A stretch of 64,000 nt of DNA, from contig CAXXKR010000004.1 of assembly GCA_963674955.2 (NCBI GenBank), positions 186,001 through 250,000 of the forward strand, in the 5' to 3' direction. Positions 1 through 7,388 of this stretch are shown piece after piece. The position numbers and the translations under genes were made by a program. Position 1 is the first letter of the stretch. The number at the start of each line of letters is the position of its first letter. The stretch comes from G963674955 sp963674955 (lineage in GTDB: Bacteria; Desulfobacterota; Desulfovibrionia; Desulfovibrionales; Desulfovibrionaceae). The notes beneath the pieces were generated by a model. The model did no database searches, was not told the origin of the DNA, and saw only the letters and a list, made by a program, of their open reading frames with translations.

Positions 1-209
1 AGACCCGCCGCAGCCAGGTGGGGTCCGGAGACCGTTCCGGTCGCATTCGCACATACAATTTCCCCCAGGGTCGGGTCACCGACCATCGCATCAACCTGAC
101 CCTGTACAAGCTGGATGCCATCCTGGAAGGCGCATTGGACGAGATTATCCAGGCGCTCATAAGCCACTACCAGGGCGAGGCCCTCAAAACACAGGCCAGG
201 GACGCTTAG
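1..209 (+). CDS. prfA: Peptide chain release factor 1, C-terminal end (5' partial)
   Basis: The reading frame is open from the first bases of the window and encodes the end of class I release factor RF1, which recognises UAA and UAG in the ribosomal A site and triggers peptide release. The fragment starts TRRSQVGSGDRSGRIRTYNF and continues through FPQGRVTDHRINLTLYKLD, the very conserved stretch just after the GGQ domain. About 68 residues are visible; the start codon and the GGQ and PxT motifs lie upstream of the window. The next gene, 26 bp downstream on the same strand, is the methyltransferase that modifies release factors, a pairing common in bacteria, so the two are probably cotranscribed. 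Confidence 0.93.
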   Translation, partial: TRRSQVGSGDRSGRIRTYNFPQGRVTDHRINLTLYKLDAILEGALDEIIQALISHYQGEALKTQARDA

Positions 210-235
210 CGCCCCGCGAGGCCTGCCGGGAGCGC

Positions 236-1096
236 ATGGCCGTCAGCGTAAGAGAAATCCTCAAAGAGGGCATCCGCAGGCTGCAACTGGCGGACGTGGA
301 TTCGCCCATTCTTTCAGCCGAGCTTCTTCTGGCCGAAGTCCTTGGTCTTTCGCGCCTTGATCTCGTCCTGGACGTCAACAGGGCTGTGGGCGGCGAGGAA
401 TCTGAAAAGTTCAACATTTTATGTTCGCGGCGCGAGGCCGGTGAGCCAGTGGCTTATCTTCTCGGGGAGAAGGAGTTTTTCGGCCTTGCCTTCAAGGTCA
501 CTTCGGACGTGCTCATTCCCCGCCCGGAGACCGAACACGTCATCGAGGAAATCCAGGCCCTTTGCCCGGAGGACGAGCACTTCGCGTTCGCCGATCTCGG
601 CACCGGCTCCGGCATTCTGGCCGTCACCCTGGCCAAGCTGTTTCCCAACTCCCGCGGCCTGGCTGTCGACCTGAGCCGCGAGGCCCTGCTTGTGGCCAGG
701 GAGAACGCCGTCAGTCACGGGGTTGCCCGGCGACTGCAATTCGCGCTCGCTGATTTCACCCGGCCGCTTTTCATTGATCAGACCCTGGATATTTGCGTTT
801 CCAATCCACCCTATGTCAGCCGGACTGAATATGCCGGGATCAGCCGCGAGGTGGCGCATTTCGAACCGAAAACCGCTCTTGTGAGCGCTGAAGGAGGAAA
901 AGCCCATATCCGTTCGATGGTTCCGCATGTTGCCCGGGCACTAAAACCCGGAGGCCGGGTGTTTATCGAGATGGGCTGCGATCATGGGCCTGCGGTCCTG
1001 GACATCCTGGCCGGGGCCGGCCTTGGCCTGACGGATCAAAATGTGATCAAGGATCTTGCGGGCCTGGACCGGATTGCTTTTGCGGTCAAGGGTTGA
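236..1096 (+). CDS. prmC: Release factor glutamine methyltransferase PrmC (HemK)
   Basis: This 286-residue protein is an S-adenosylmethionine-dependent methyltransferase that N5-methylates the glutamine of the GGQ motif in release factors. An N-terminal helical domain (about residues 1-75) precedes the Rossmann methyltransferase core. The SAM-binding glycine loop DLGTGSGILAVTLAK and the substrate-glutamine motif SNPPYVS are both visible. The length matches the family (about 280-290). The ATG at 236 lies 26 bp after prfA and gives the full N-terminal domain. The direct linkage to prfA supports the assignment and suggests one operon. Confidence 0.95.
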   Translation: MAVSVREILKEGIRRLQLADVDSPILSAELLLAEVLGLSRLDLVLDVNRAVGGEESEKFNILCSRREAGEPVAYLLGEKEFFGLAFKVTSDVLIPRPETEHVIEEIQALCPEDEHFAFADLGTGSGILAVTLAKLFPNSRGLAVDLSREALLVARENAVSHGVARRLQFALADFTRPLFIDQTLDICVSNPPYVSRTEYAGISREVAHFEPKTALVSAEGGKAHIRSMVPHVARALKPGGRVFIEMGCDHGPAVLDILAGAGLGLTDQNVIKDLAGLDRIAFAVKG

Positions 1097-1272
1097 CGTG
1101 ATTTTTCTTTATTTGGACGAAGTGTGTTGCAAAACAACAACAAAGTGCGAAAAAGATACACTCCCCGCTTGTATTGTCTGGACGATAATCCTTATATTCC
1201 GTGGTGTTAGTCTTGCGTAAATATTGGCACTGTTCTTGCTTTTTTGAAGCCATCACATAGGGAGCTTCATAA

Positions 1273-2196
1273 ATGCTGCAAAAGACGATTGGCAAGACGG
1301 TTCGCTGCACAGGCATCGGACTTCACAGTGGAAAAAGAGTCGAGTTGGTTCTGAGGCCCGCATCCGAGGACACGGGTATTCTGTTTTCCATACGCAACGG
1401 TTCCGGTTCCTCTTTTCTGACTCCCCGGCCCGGCATGGTCACAGCCACCGGACTGGCCACCACTCTCAGCAACGGCAAGGACTCCGTGGCAACTGTCGAG
1501 CACCTCATGGCCGCCGTTTCCGGCTTGGGCATCGACAATATCCACATTGAGGTCAGGGGCCGCGAACTGCCCATCATGGACGGCAGCGCCGCTCCTTTTG
1601 TCTACCTGCTGAATCAGGCGGGTACACGCCGTCAGAACAAAGCCAGAAAAGTCCTGGCCATCAAGGCCCCGATCACGTTCGAAGCGGACGGCAAATCCAT
1701 CAAGGCCACTCCCTATGACGGTCTTCGCATCGATTACACCATTGATTTCAATCATCCCCGCATCGGCAGGCAGCGCATGACCTGCGAAGTCACGCCTCGC
1801 CGTTTCGCCAAGGAAGTGTCCAGAGCCCGCACTTTCGGCTTTCTCAAGGATGTAGATTACCTCCAGGCCAACGGAATGGCCCTGGGCGGTTCCCTGGACA
1901 ATGCCATCGTCCTGGACGAATATTCGGTACTCAATTCCGATGGGCTGCGTTTTGAAGACGAGTTCGTGCGCCACAAGCTTCTTGATTTCATCGGCGACAT
2001 GGCGGTCATGGGACTGCCCATGCAGGGCCACTTCGAGATATACGCCTCCGGGCACGAAATGAACAACGCCTTCCTGCGTCACCTTGATGAAAACCGGGAC
2101 GCCTATCTTGAGGAGATCACTTTGGGCCTGCCCGCCAGTGAGGCTGTGGCTTCCGAAGCGGACGGGAATCTGGAAGCCGTTCCGGTTCCGGCCTGA
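1273..2196 (+). CDS. lpxC: UDP-3-O-acyl-N-acetylglucosamine deacetylase LpxC
   Basis: LpxC carries out the first committed step of lipid A synthesis, removing the acetyl group from UDP-3-O-acyl-GlcNAc in the cytoplasm. The 307-residue protein shows the family's catalytic set: E76-H77 in VEHLMAAVSGLGIDN, the zinc ligands H234 and D238 in HKLLDFIGD, and the catalytic H261 in SGHEMNN. A possible ribosome-binding sequence (AGGGAGC) precedes the ATG. The gene stands alone after a 176-bp gap behind prmC and ends at a strong hairpin terminator. Its presence shows that the organism has a lipopolysaccharide outer membrane. Confidence 0.96.
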   Translation: MLQKTIGKTVRCTGIGLHSGKRVELVLRPASEDTGILFSIRNGSGSSFLTPRPGMVTATGLATTLSNGKDSVATVEHLMAAVSGLGIDNIHIEVRGRELPIMDGSAAPFVYLLNQAGTRRQNKARKVLAIKAPITFEADGKSIKATPYDGLRIDYTIDFNHPRIGRQRMTCEVTPRRFAKEVSRARTFGFLKDVDYLQANGMALGGSLDNAIVLDEYSVLNSDGLRFEDEFVRHKLLDFIGDMAVMGLPMQGHFEIYASGHEMNNAFLRHLDENRDAYLEEITLGLPASEAVASEADGNLEAVPVPA

Positions 2197-2219
2197 TCTT
2201 TTCCAATCAATAGAAAATG

Positions 2220-2250
2220 GAAGACCCGCTTCAGGCGGGTCTTCTTGTTT
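2220..2250. terminator. Bidirectional rho-independent terminator between lpxC and the flagellar operon
   Basis: A perfect 10-bp stem (GAAGACCCGC at 2220-2229 with GCGGGTCTTC at 2235-2244) encloses a 5-base loop and is followed by TTGTTTT on the plus strand. It sits in the short gap between the stop of lpxC and the stop of the convergent minus-strand gene, so it probably ends both transcripts. Confidence 0.85.
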
Positions 2251-3123
2251 TCAGGACTTGAAGCCCATGATGCGATGCACGGACGGCGACAGCAGTTCGC
2301 GCATGGTTCCGCCGTGGGCGTAGCGGGGCAGTTTTTCCACGCCCAGGCACTGCGCGTCCACCGGCAGGGGACCAAGGGAAGTGGATTTGACGTAGTCCAG
2401 AAAGCCTTTGATGTTTTCCGGTCGGTCCATGAAGACCCGAAATCCGGCCCGCGGTTTTTTGTAGAGCACTCGTATCTGGCCCGCGCCGATGCGATCCAGT
2501 TCGAAGCCACAGATGAACTCCATGAACACGCCGTTTTCCTTGGGTTCGCTTTTGAGCAGGGCTTCGAGCCCCCTTGCGCCGGGCATCAGCCAGGGCAGGT
2601 AGAGGAATCGCGTGGGGCCGCTTTGGGCCAGTCTGGAATTGATGGACAATTGCTGGGCACAGAGCCGGGCATAAATGGCGGTCAGTTTTTTGTCCGCAGC
2701 CACTGCTTCAAGGAATTTTGTCCGTCTCTGTTCAGGGCTCAGGCCGATGATCGTGTCGTCGGAGAGGTTCAGGCCCATGAAGCCTTCGAGCTTGGCCCGT
2801 GCGAGCCCGAACTCCTGGATGGCCCCGGCCAGCGGGTAGCCTCCTGAACCGCCTCCCGGCGGCAGAGCCTTGAGCACGATCTCCGGGTAGAGACTCAGGA
2901 CCATGAAATTGAGTGAGCTTCCCGGCTCGGAGTCGGTCTCGATATTGGCCAGGAGGTGGTGGCCGTCGATGAGAATCCAGGCCAGACTTTTTGATTCCCG
3001 TTTGACCAGGGTTCCTTTCAGCCGCTCGCCAACGCGATGCTTGTTTCGGAAGGCCGCAGCCCTGTCCCTGTCTTGTCTCCCCGAGCCCTGTCCCTGCCCG
3101 AAACCGGAATCGGTGATGCGCAT
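2251..3123 (-). CDS. Conserved protein of unknown function at the end of the flagellar operon
   Basis: A 290-residue protein with no motif I recognise as catalytic. It has no signal peptide or clear membrane segment. Residues about 30-100 (ERLKGTLVKRESKSLAWILI onward) read like a small beta-rich domain, and a glycine-rich turn (LPPGGGSGG) follows. The rest is helical. It is the last gene of the run that starts at fliR, 9 bp after the gene before it, so a role in motility or export is inferred from position only. The start at 3123 gives an N-terminus rich in G, Q and R; a later start is possible. Confidence 0.7.
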   Translation of the reverse strand: MRITDSGFGQGQGSGRQDRDRAAAFRNKHRVGERLKGTLVKRESKSLAWILIDGHHLLANIETDSEPGSSLNFMVLSLYPEIVLKALPPGGGSGGYPLAGAIQEFGLARAKLEGFMGLNLSDDTIIGLSPEQRRTKFLEAVAADKKLTAIYARLCAQQLSINSRLAQSGPTRFLYLPWLMPGARGLEALLKSEPKENGVFMEFICGFELDRIGAGQIRVLYKKPRAGFRVFMDRPENIKGFLDYVKSTSLGPLPVDAQCLGVEKLPRYAHGGTMRELLSPSVHRIMGFKS

Positions 3124-3132
3124 GGCGGCCGC

Positions 3133-3552
3133 CTAGGGAGTTTCCTGGTCGATGATCAGTTCTACTTCGTCCCGGCTGAGGTCCGTCATCTTTGAAAGTT
3201 CGTCGATGGATTGTCCGTTCTTGTGCCCGGTCAGTATTGTCTGGCGCAGAAATTGGGGGGAGCTGCTGAATTTTTCGGCCTGTCTGACTATTTTTTTCAA
3301 TTGGCGGGCCTTTTCCTCCAGTTGCTGGTCCAGCAGGGCCAGTTCCTTTTGCCGGGTCTCGAAGGTCTGAACCAACTCCTGTTCAAGCTGGGCGTTGAGC
3401 ATGAGTTTGTTTATGAATTCCTCCTGTCGAGCCTGGAGGTTGGCCAGCAGGGCCTCTGATTTTTTCAGGCGGACAAAGAAGAATACGACCACCGACAGGA
3501 GCGCCAGTTCCGTGAGGGAGAAGAGGGTCAAGAGAAGGTTGGAAATGTCCAT
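3133..3552 (-). CDS. Membrane-anchored coiled-coil protein with C-terminal helix-turn-helix-like tail (DUF2802-like)
   Basis: This 139-residue protein has one N-terminal membrane helix (about residues 4-28), a long heptad-rich coiled coil (about 30-100, with LEQELVQTFETRQKELALLD), and a short C-terminal segment (IDELSKMTDLSRDEVELIID) shaped like a helix-turn-helix. That layout resembles DUF2802 proteins, which are known from polar-flagellum and chemotaxis clusters near fliA. The match is by pattern, not by search. It lies near the 3' end of the flagellar operon, 9 bp before the following gene, so it is probably motility-linked. Confidence 0.72.
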   Translation of the reverse strand: MDISNLLLTLFSLTELALLSVVVFFFVRLKKSEALLANLQARQEEFINKLMLNAQLEQELVQTFETRQKELALLDQQLEEKARQLKKIVRQAEKFSSSPQFLRQTILTGHKNGQSIDELSKMTDLSRDEVELIIDQETP

Positions 3553-3610
3553 TTGTTACGCCTGAATCAATTGTTGTTTGCCGCAATGGCCGGGATCATG
3601 GCCCGGCTGG

Positions 3611-3937
3611 TCAAATCTTGATGTTGATGATGTTGCCGGCCCAGGGAGAAGCGTTGGAGGACAGGGTTTCCTGCTCTTCCTGTTCCTGCTTCTCCTTTTT
3701 TTCGCCAAGCGGTTGCTGGTTCGGTTCCTGGCCGCCGCCATCGCGGGACACGGCCTCGGACGCTTCCTTTTTCTTGACTTGCTGGACCTTGCTGTCCTGC
3801 AGTCGCTGCTGCTCGGTGATCATGGGGCCGAAAATGTCGCGCTGGACTTCCGGCCTTGCCTGTTCGGCATTGACCAGCTTCTGCGCCAAGGGCAGTTGGG
3901 CTATGACGCCCGGCAGATCCAGCGGTGTAGACGACAT
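3611..3937 (-). CDS. Small conserved protein of unknown function in the flagellar operon
   Basis: A 108-residue, highly charged and probably largely disordered protein. Its first 50 residues (MSSTPLDLPGVIAQLPLAQK, then EVQRDIFGPMITEQQ) look ordered. The middle is a lysine- and glutamate-rich linker (EKKEKQEQEEQE) and the tail ends SPWAGNIINIKI. No enzyme motif is visible. It follows fliL almost without a gap and is followed by the coiled-coil membrane gene. Retention of this tight spacing suggests it belongs to the flagellar operon, but nothing in the sequence states a function. Confidence 0.68.
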   Translation of the reverse strand: MSSTPLDLPGVIAQLPLAQKLVNAEQARPEVQRDIFGPMITEQQRLQDSKVQQVKKKEASEAVSRDGGGQEPNQQPLGEKKEKQEQEEQETLSSNASPWAGNIINIKI

Positions 3938-3938
3938 T

Positions 3939-4671
3939 TCATTTCACCAGATATTGTTCGAACATTAATGAATCGAACTGGCCCGCTCCCATGTATTGGT
4001 TGATTACCGCGAGCAGTTCCTCTTTAAGCTTCTCGCTATTCTTTTCATCGGACAAATATTGCAAATCCTTATTCTTGAGAAAGTAGTAAATGGCGTTTCT
4101 CACCTTGAGCGTTTCCTGGGTCAGGTTTTTGCTCAATTGCTCATCCGTTGTGCTCAAGGCAAGCCTGGCCACCAGGAACCGGATGTCGCCCTGAGCGTCT
4201 TCCTGCTCGATCCAGAAGGGGTCCAGCCTGAGCATGGCCTCGTCCTGTTCAGGCGCGGGTTCCGGTTCGGGCGTGCGGCGGCGGCGGCGGAGCTTCAACC
4301 TGCGGAGGCTCGCCCACGGGCGTCTCGTCCGGGGAGCTTGTGAGCAGAAACACGATGATCGCCAGAAGCAGGAATATGACGCTTCCGCCACCGTAGAGCA
4401 CCAGCTTGCTCTTTAGCCACTCCGGGCCTTCCTTTTTTTTCTCGAGTACCGGCAAGTCGCCGGTATCAACCTCCTCGATCTCCTCCTCTTCCTCTTCCTC
4501 GTCTTCAAGAAACGGGGCGTCTTCAAGATCCAGGTCGACCTTTTTCGAGGCCTTGGCGCCGGTGTCATCCAGTTCGGCCTTGGCCGCACCCTTTGCGGCA
4601 GAGGAGCTTTCGGTCTCTTCGACCTCGTCCTGAATATTATCTTCCGGTTCGTCCGGGACCATGAATATCAT
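3939..4671 (-). pseudogene. fliL: Flagellar basal-body protein FliL, reading frame broken by one base
   Basis: Two overlapping reading frames together make one FliL of roughly 240 residues. The upstream frame (4671 to 4249) has an acidic N-terminus, a membrane helix (LVLYGGGSVIFLLLAIIVFL) and a proline-rich linker ending EAPPPPPHARTGTRA. The downstream frame (used from about 4275 to 3939) carries the periplasmic FliL domain from TPEPEPAPEQDEAM to the end MFEQYLVK. Removing one base in the CCG-rich stretch at 4275-4291 joins them as EAPPPPPTPEPEPAPEQDE. FliL sits next to the stator and supports motor torque. Because the rest of the operon is intact, a sequencing error in this repeat is as likely as true inactivation. 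Confidence 0.8.
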
Positions 4672-4729
4672 TGTGTCGCCTGTGTGATATCGCGTTAGAG
4701 CCGGTTAAAAAAACAACTGCCCCGGCTGA

Positions 4730-5530
4730 TCATTCGTCGCCGCCCTGGCCGAAGCGGGTCTTGAACCTGTCTCTCAGCTTGATCAGGGCCTGGGAGTGCA
4801 ATTGGGAAACTCGCCCTTCGGTGATGTCCATGACCTCGGCGGTTTCCTTCATGTTCAGTTCCTCGCCGTAGTAGAGGGAAATGACCAACTTTTCCCTGGG
4901 GGTCAAATCCTCATTGATGAGCTGGGCGACTTTTTCCACCATTTCCTGAAAGGCCGTGGACTGGAAAGGTTCGTTGGCCGAGAGGGAGTCGCGGCTGCCC
5001 ACAAGGTTTTCATGAAAAGCGTCAATGCTCAGGCAAAGCTGGTTCTGCAGGGCTTCCAGTCCCTGCTGGACATCCTTGGAACTGAAGCCCGTTATCTCGG
5101 CCAGTTCTTCCGATGTGGCCTTGACACCCGTTTTCCTTTCTATCTGCCGCGATGCGTTTTCAATGACCTTGACTTTTTGGCGCAGGCCCCTGGAAAACCA
5201 GTCCATTTTCCTGAGTTCGTCAAGCATGGCGCCCCTGATCCTGTTTTCGGAATAGGTGTCGAACTTGATTCCCAGTTCCGGACGGAACTTGCCCAACGCG
5301 TCAAGAAGCCCCAGGCTTCCGGCGCTGATGAGTTCGTTCAACTCGACGTTCTGGGGCAGTTTGGACTTGAGCCTGAGAGCCAGTATCCTTATTTTGGGCG
5401 CAAAGTGGCGGACGAGGTTTTCTTGTTCCCGCCCGTCAAATTCGCTCCAGGATTTGGTCCCCGCCTCGAGGTCAAGCCACGGACTGCTCTTGGAACAGGA
5501 GTTTTTTCCAGAAGAACTTAATGTTTCCAT
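4730..5530 (-). CDS. fliA: Flagellar sigma factor FliA (sigma-28)
   Basis: This 266-residue sigma-70 family factor directs RNA polymerase to late flagellar and chemotaxis promoters. Region 2 (LRLKSKLPQNVELNELISAG and the FDTYSENRIRGAMLDELRKM part) and region 4 (LVISLYYGEELNMKETAEVM, then DITEGRVSQLHSQALIKL) are clear. Region 1 is absent, as usual for FliA. The start at 5530 overlaps the end of flhG by 59 bp. No better internal ATG exists before region 2, so translational coupling to flhG is likely. It lies within the flagellar operon, between flhG and fliL. Confidence 0.93.
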   Translation of the reverse strand: METLSSSGKNSCSKSSPWLDLEAGTKSWSEFDGREQENLVRHFAPKIRILALRLKSKLPQNVELNELISAGSLGLLDALGKFRPELGIKFDTYSENRIRGAMLDELRKMDWFSRGLRQKVKVIENASRQIERKTGVKATSEELAEITGFSSKDVQQGLEALQNQLCLSIDAFHENLVGSRDSLSANEPFQSTAFQEMVEKVAQLINEDLTPREKLVISLYYGEELNMKETAEVMDITEGRVSQLHSQALIKLRDRFKTRFGQGGDE

Positions 5531-6299
5531 CGGACTTAGCCGTCACTTTCCAAGCATTTATCTTTTTCGCCGCCTCGCCAAGGCTTAAGCTTGCCGGGGA
5601 TGTCGGCGACAGGTCGCAGAATGGTCTTTGCTGGATCACCGCGTTTCTCACTGCGGGATCCTGCGGGATATAACCTACCAGGTCCAGGGAAACGCCGCTC
5701 AGGAAGTGGTCGCAGGCGTTCAACAGCTTTACGTAAACGTCTTTTGCCGATTTTTCGTCCTTGTACATGTTCACCAGCACCCTGAACCGTTCCACGCCGT
5801 GGTGCAGTTTCAAGACCTTGATCAGGGCGTAGGCATCGGTCAGGGACGTGGGTTCCGGCGTAAGCACCAGAAGGCGTTCCTGGGCCGCCAGATTGAAGTA
5901 GAGCACGTTGGGGTTGATTCCAGCGCCGGTGTCCACGATGAGGTGGTCCACCTCGTTCTCGAGAACATCCATGGCTTCAAGGAGTTCCAATTTCTGGCCG
6001 GTGGAAAGCTCGGACATCTCGCTGACCCCTGAAGAGGCCGGAAGAATCCTGAATCCGTAGGGCGTGTCCATGAGGATGGTGTCCAGATTCATGCCTTCGT
6101 GAAAAAGGTGAAACAAGTTGTGTTTCGGGGTCATGCCCAAAATGACATCGACATTTGCCAGGCCCAGGTCCGCGTCCAGCAAAACGACCCTGCGGCCCAT
6201 CTTGCTCAGGCAATAGGCCAGGTTCACGGAGATATTCGTTTTGCCCACGCCGCCCTTGCCGGAAGTGACGGAGAAGACCAGTGGGAAGTTTTCGCTCAT
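5472..6299 (-). CDS. flhG: Flagellar number regulator FlhG (FleN), MinD-like ATPase
   Basis: A 275-residue MinD/ParA-family ATPase that works with FlhF to set the number and position of polar flagella. The deviant Walker A motif SGKGGVGKTN and the switch sequence DADLGLANVDVILG are visible near the N-terminus, and VDHLIVDTGAGI follows. I place the start at 6299 rather than the upstream in-frame ATG at 6311. The 6299 ATG overlaps the flhF stop as ATGA and has AAGGA about 10 bases upstream, whereas the 6311 ATG sits directly on that AAGG. The tail ends in a basic and aromatic stretch (GNIKFFWKKLLF). Confidence 0.93.
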   Translation of the reverse strand: MSENFPLVFSVTSGKGGVGKTNISVNLAYCLSKMGRRVVLLDADLGLANVDVILGMTPKHNLFHLFHEGMNLDTILMDTPYGFRILPASSGVSEMSELSTGQKLELLEAMDVLENEVDHLIVDTGAGINPNVLYFNLAAQERLLVLTPEPTSLTDAYALIKVLKLHHGVERFRVLVNMYKDEKSAKDVYVKLLNACDHFLSGVSLDLVGYIPQDPAVRNAVIQQRPFCDLSPTSPASLSLGEAAKKINAWKVTAKSDGNIKFFWKKLLFQEQSVA

Positions 6300-7384
6300 T
6301 TGTCGACGCATCCTTGTTTCAAGCTGGTTTCGTTGCCGGGCAGTTGATGTTTGAAGATGAGCCGCCAGAGCATCTTGCCCTCGGCGGGCACCAGACTGTC
6401 TTTCAGGCCCGCCCCAAACGAAAGGTTGGAGACGGGCAGGCCGCTTGAGTGGGCAACGTTCAACAGCGCTCCAAATGTACAGGCTTCATCAAGTTTCGTC
6501 CAGATAACGCTTTTGAGCAGCGGGGTCTTGTATTTTTCCACAAAGGCCGAGAGCTGCTTTGAACAGCAGAAGGGGTTGAGCACCAGATGAACCGCCACTT
6601 TCCTGTCGGAACCCATGCCCCGCCCGTTAAGCCACTGGTCAAGGTTCTGTCCGTTGGTCAGGCCGGGCAGGTCTATCAGTATGGTGTCGAATTTGTCCTC
6701 TTCCTCCATGAGCAGGGCGAAGTCTTCTTTTGAACCGACTTCCCTGAAGGCCAGGCCGGAAAGTTCCGCATAGTGGCGCAGAACAAGCCTGCCCTTGCCC
6801 TGATCAGCGCAGGCCAGGCATATCCTTGATTTGGGCTTCTTCTTTTTTTGCTGCAAGGCGATGCGGATGAGGCTGCTGGTCTTGCCCACGCCGTGCGGAC
6901 CGGCCAGGGCGTGTATTTTCTGGTGCCATTTGCCTGAATCAAGGGTGTGGGTCCGGACCATGTCCTCAAGGATCGGAAGCACGGCCTGATCCGGGCTGGC
7001 GCTAAGTTTTCTGAACACTTCCAGAACAACCTCGGTCACCACCCCTTCGCGCTCAAGAAAGTCCAGGGCCAACCTCTGCCTTGGGCTGAGCAGCTCCATG
7101 TTCATCTGGGGCTTCATCAGGGTCATGAGATGGGATTTGATCTGGTCCCATTCCTTTGTCCAACTCATGTCGGTCATGGCCTCGGTTATGAAATCGTCTC
7201 TTGTCTTGTCCTTTTTGGCCGGGATGTCGCTTTGCATGTCCACGGCGGCCATGATTTCGCAAAAGCGCACTCCATCTTCTTCCACTGTCTTGTTGCTGAG
7301 GATCACCGCATCCGAGCCGAGATCCGCCTTTACCTTGGCCAGGGCCGAAGCCGTGCTGGAACTTCTGTAACTTTTAACTCGCAT
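6296..7384 (-). CDS. flhF: Flagellar biosynthesis GTPase FlhF
   Basis: This 362-residue protein is the SRP-type GTPase that recruits early flagellar components to the cell pole. The N-terminus (MRVKSYRSSSTASALAKVKA) is the typical FlhF B domain start. A middle helical N domain is followed by the G domain with P-loop GPHGVGKTSSLIRIALQ, the DTILIDLPGL element and the WTKLDEA specificity motif. The gene lies between flhA and flhG, starts 4 bp after the flhA stop, and overlaps flhG by 4 bp, which indicates tight operon packing. Confidence 0.93.
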   Translation of the reverse strand: MRVKSYRSSSTASALAKVKADLGSDAVILSNKTVEEDGVRFCEIMAAVDMQSDIPAKKDKTRDDFITEAMTDMSWTKEWDQIKSHLMTLMKPQMNMELLSPRQRLALDFLEREGVVTEVVLEVFRKLSASPDQAVLPILEDMVRTHTLDSGKWHQKIHALAGPHGVGKTSSLIRIALQQKKKKPKSRICLACADQGKGRLVLRHYAELSGLAFREVGSKEDFALLMEEEDKFDTILIDLPGLTNGQNLDQWLNGRGMGSDRKVAVHLVLNPFCCSKQLSAFVEKYKTPLLKSVIWTKLDEACTFGALLNVAHSSGLPVSNLSFGAGLKDSLVPAEGKMLWRLIFKHQLPGNETSLKQGCVDK

Positions 7385-7388
7385 GATT

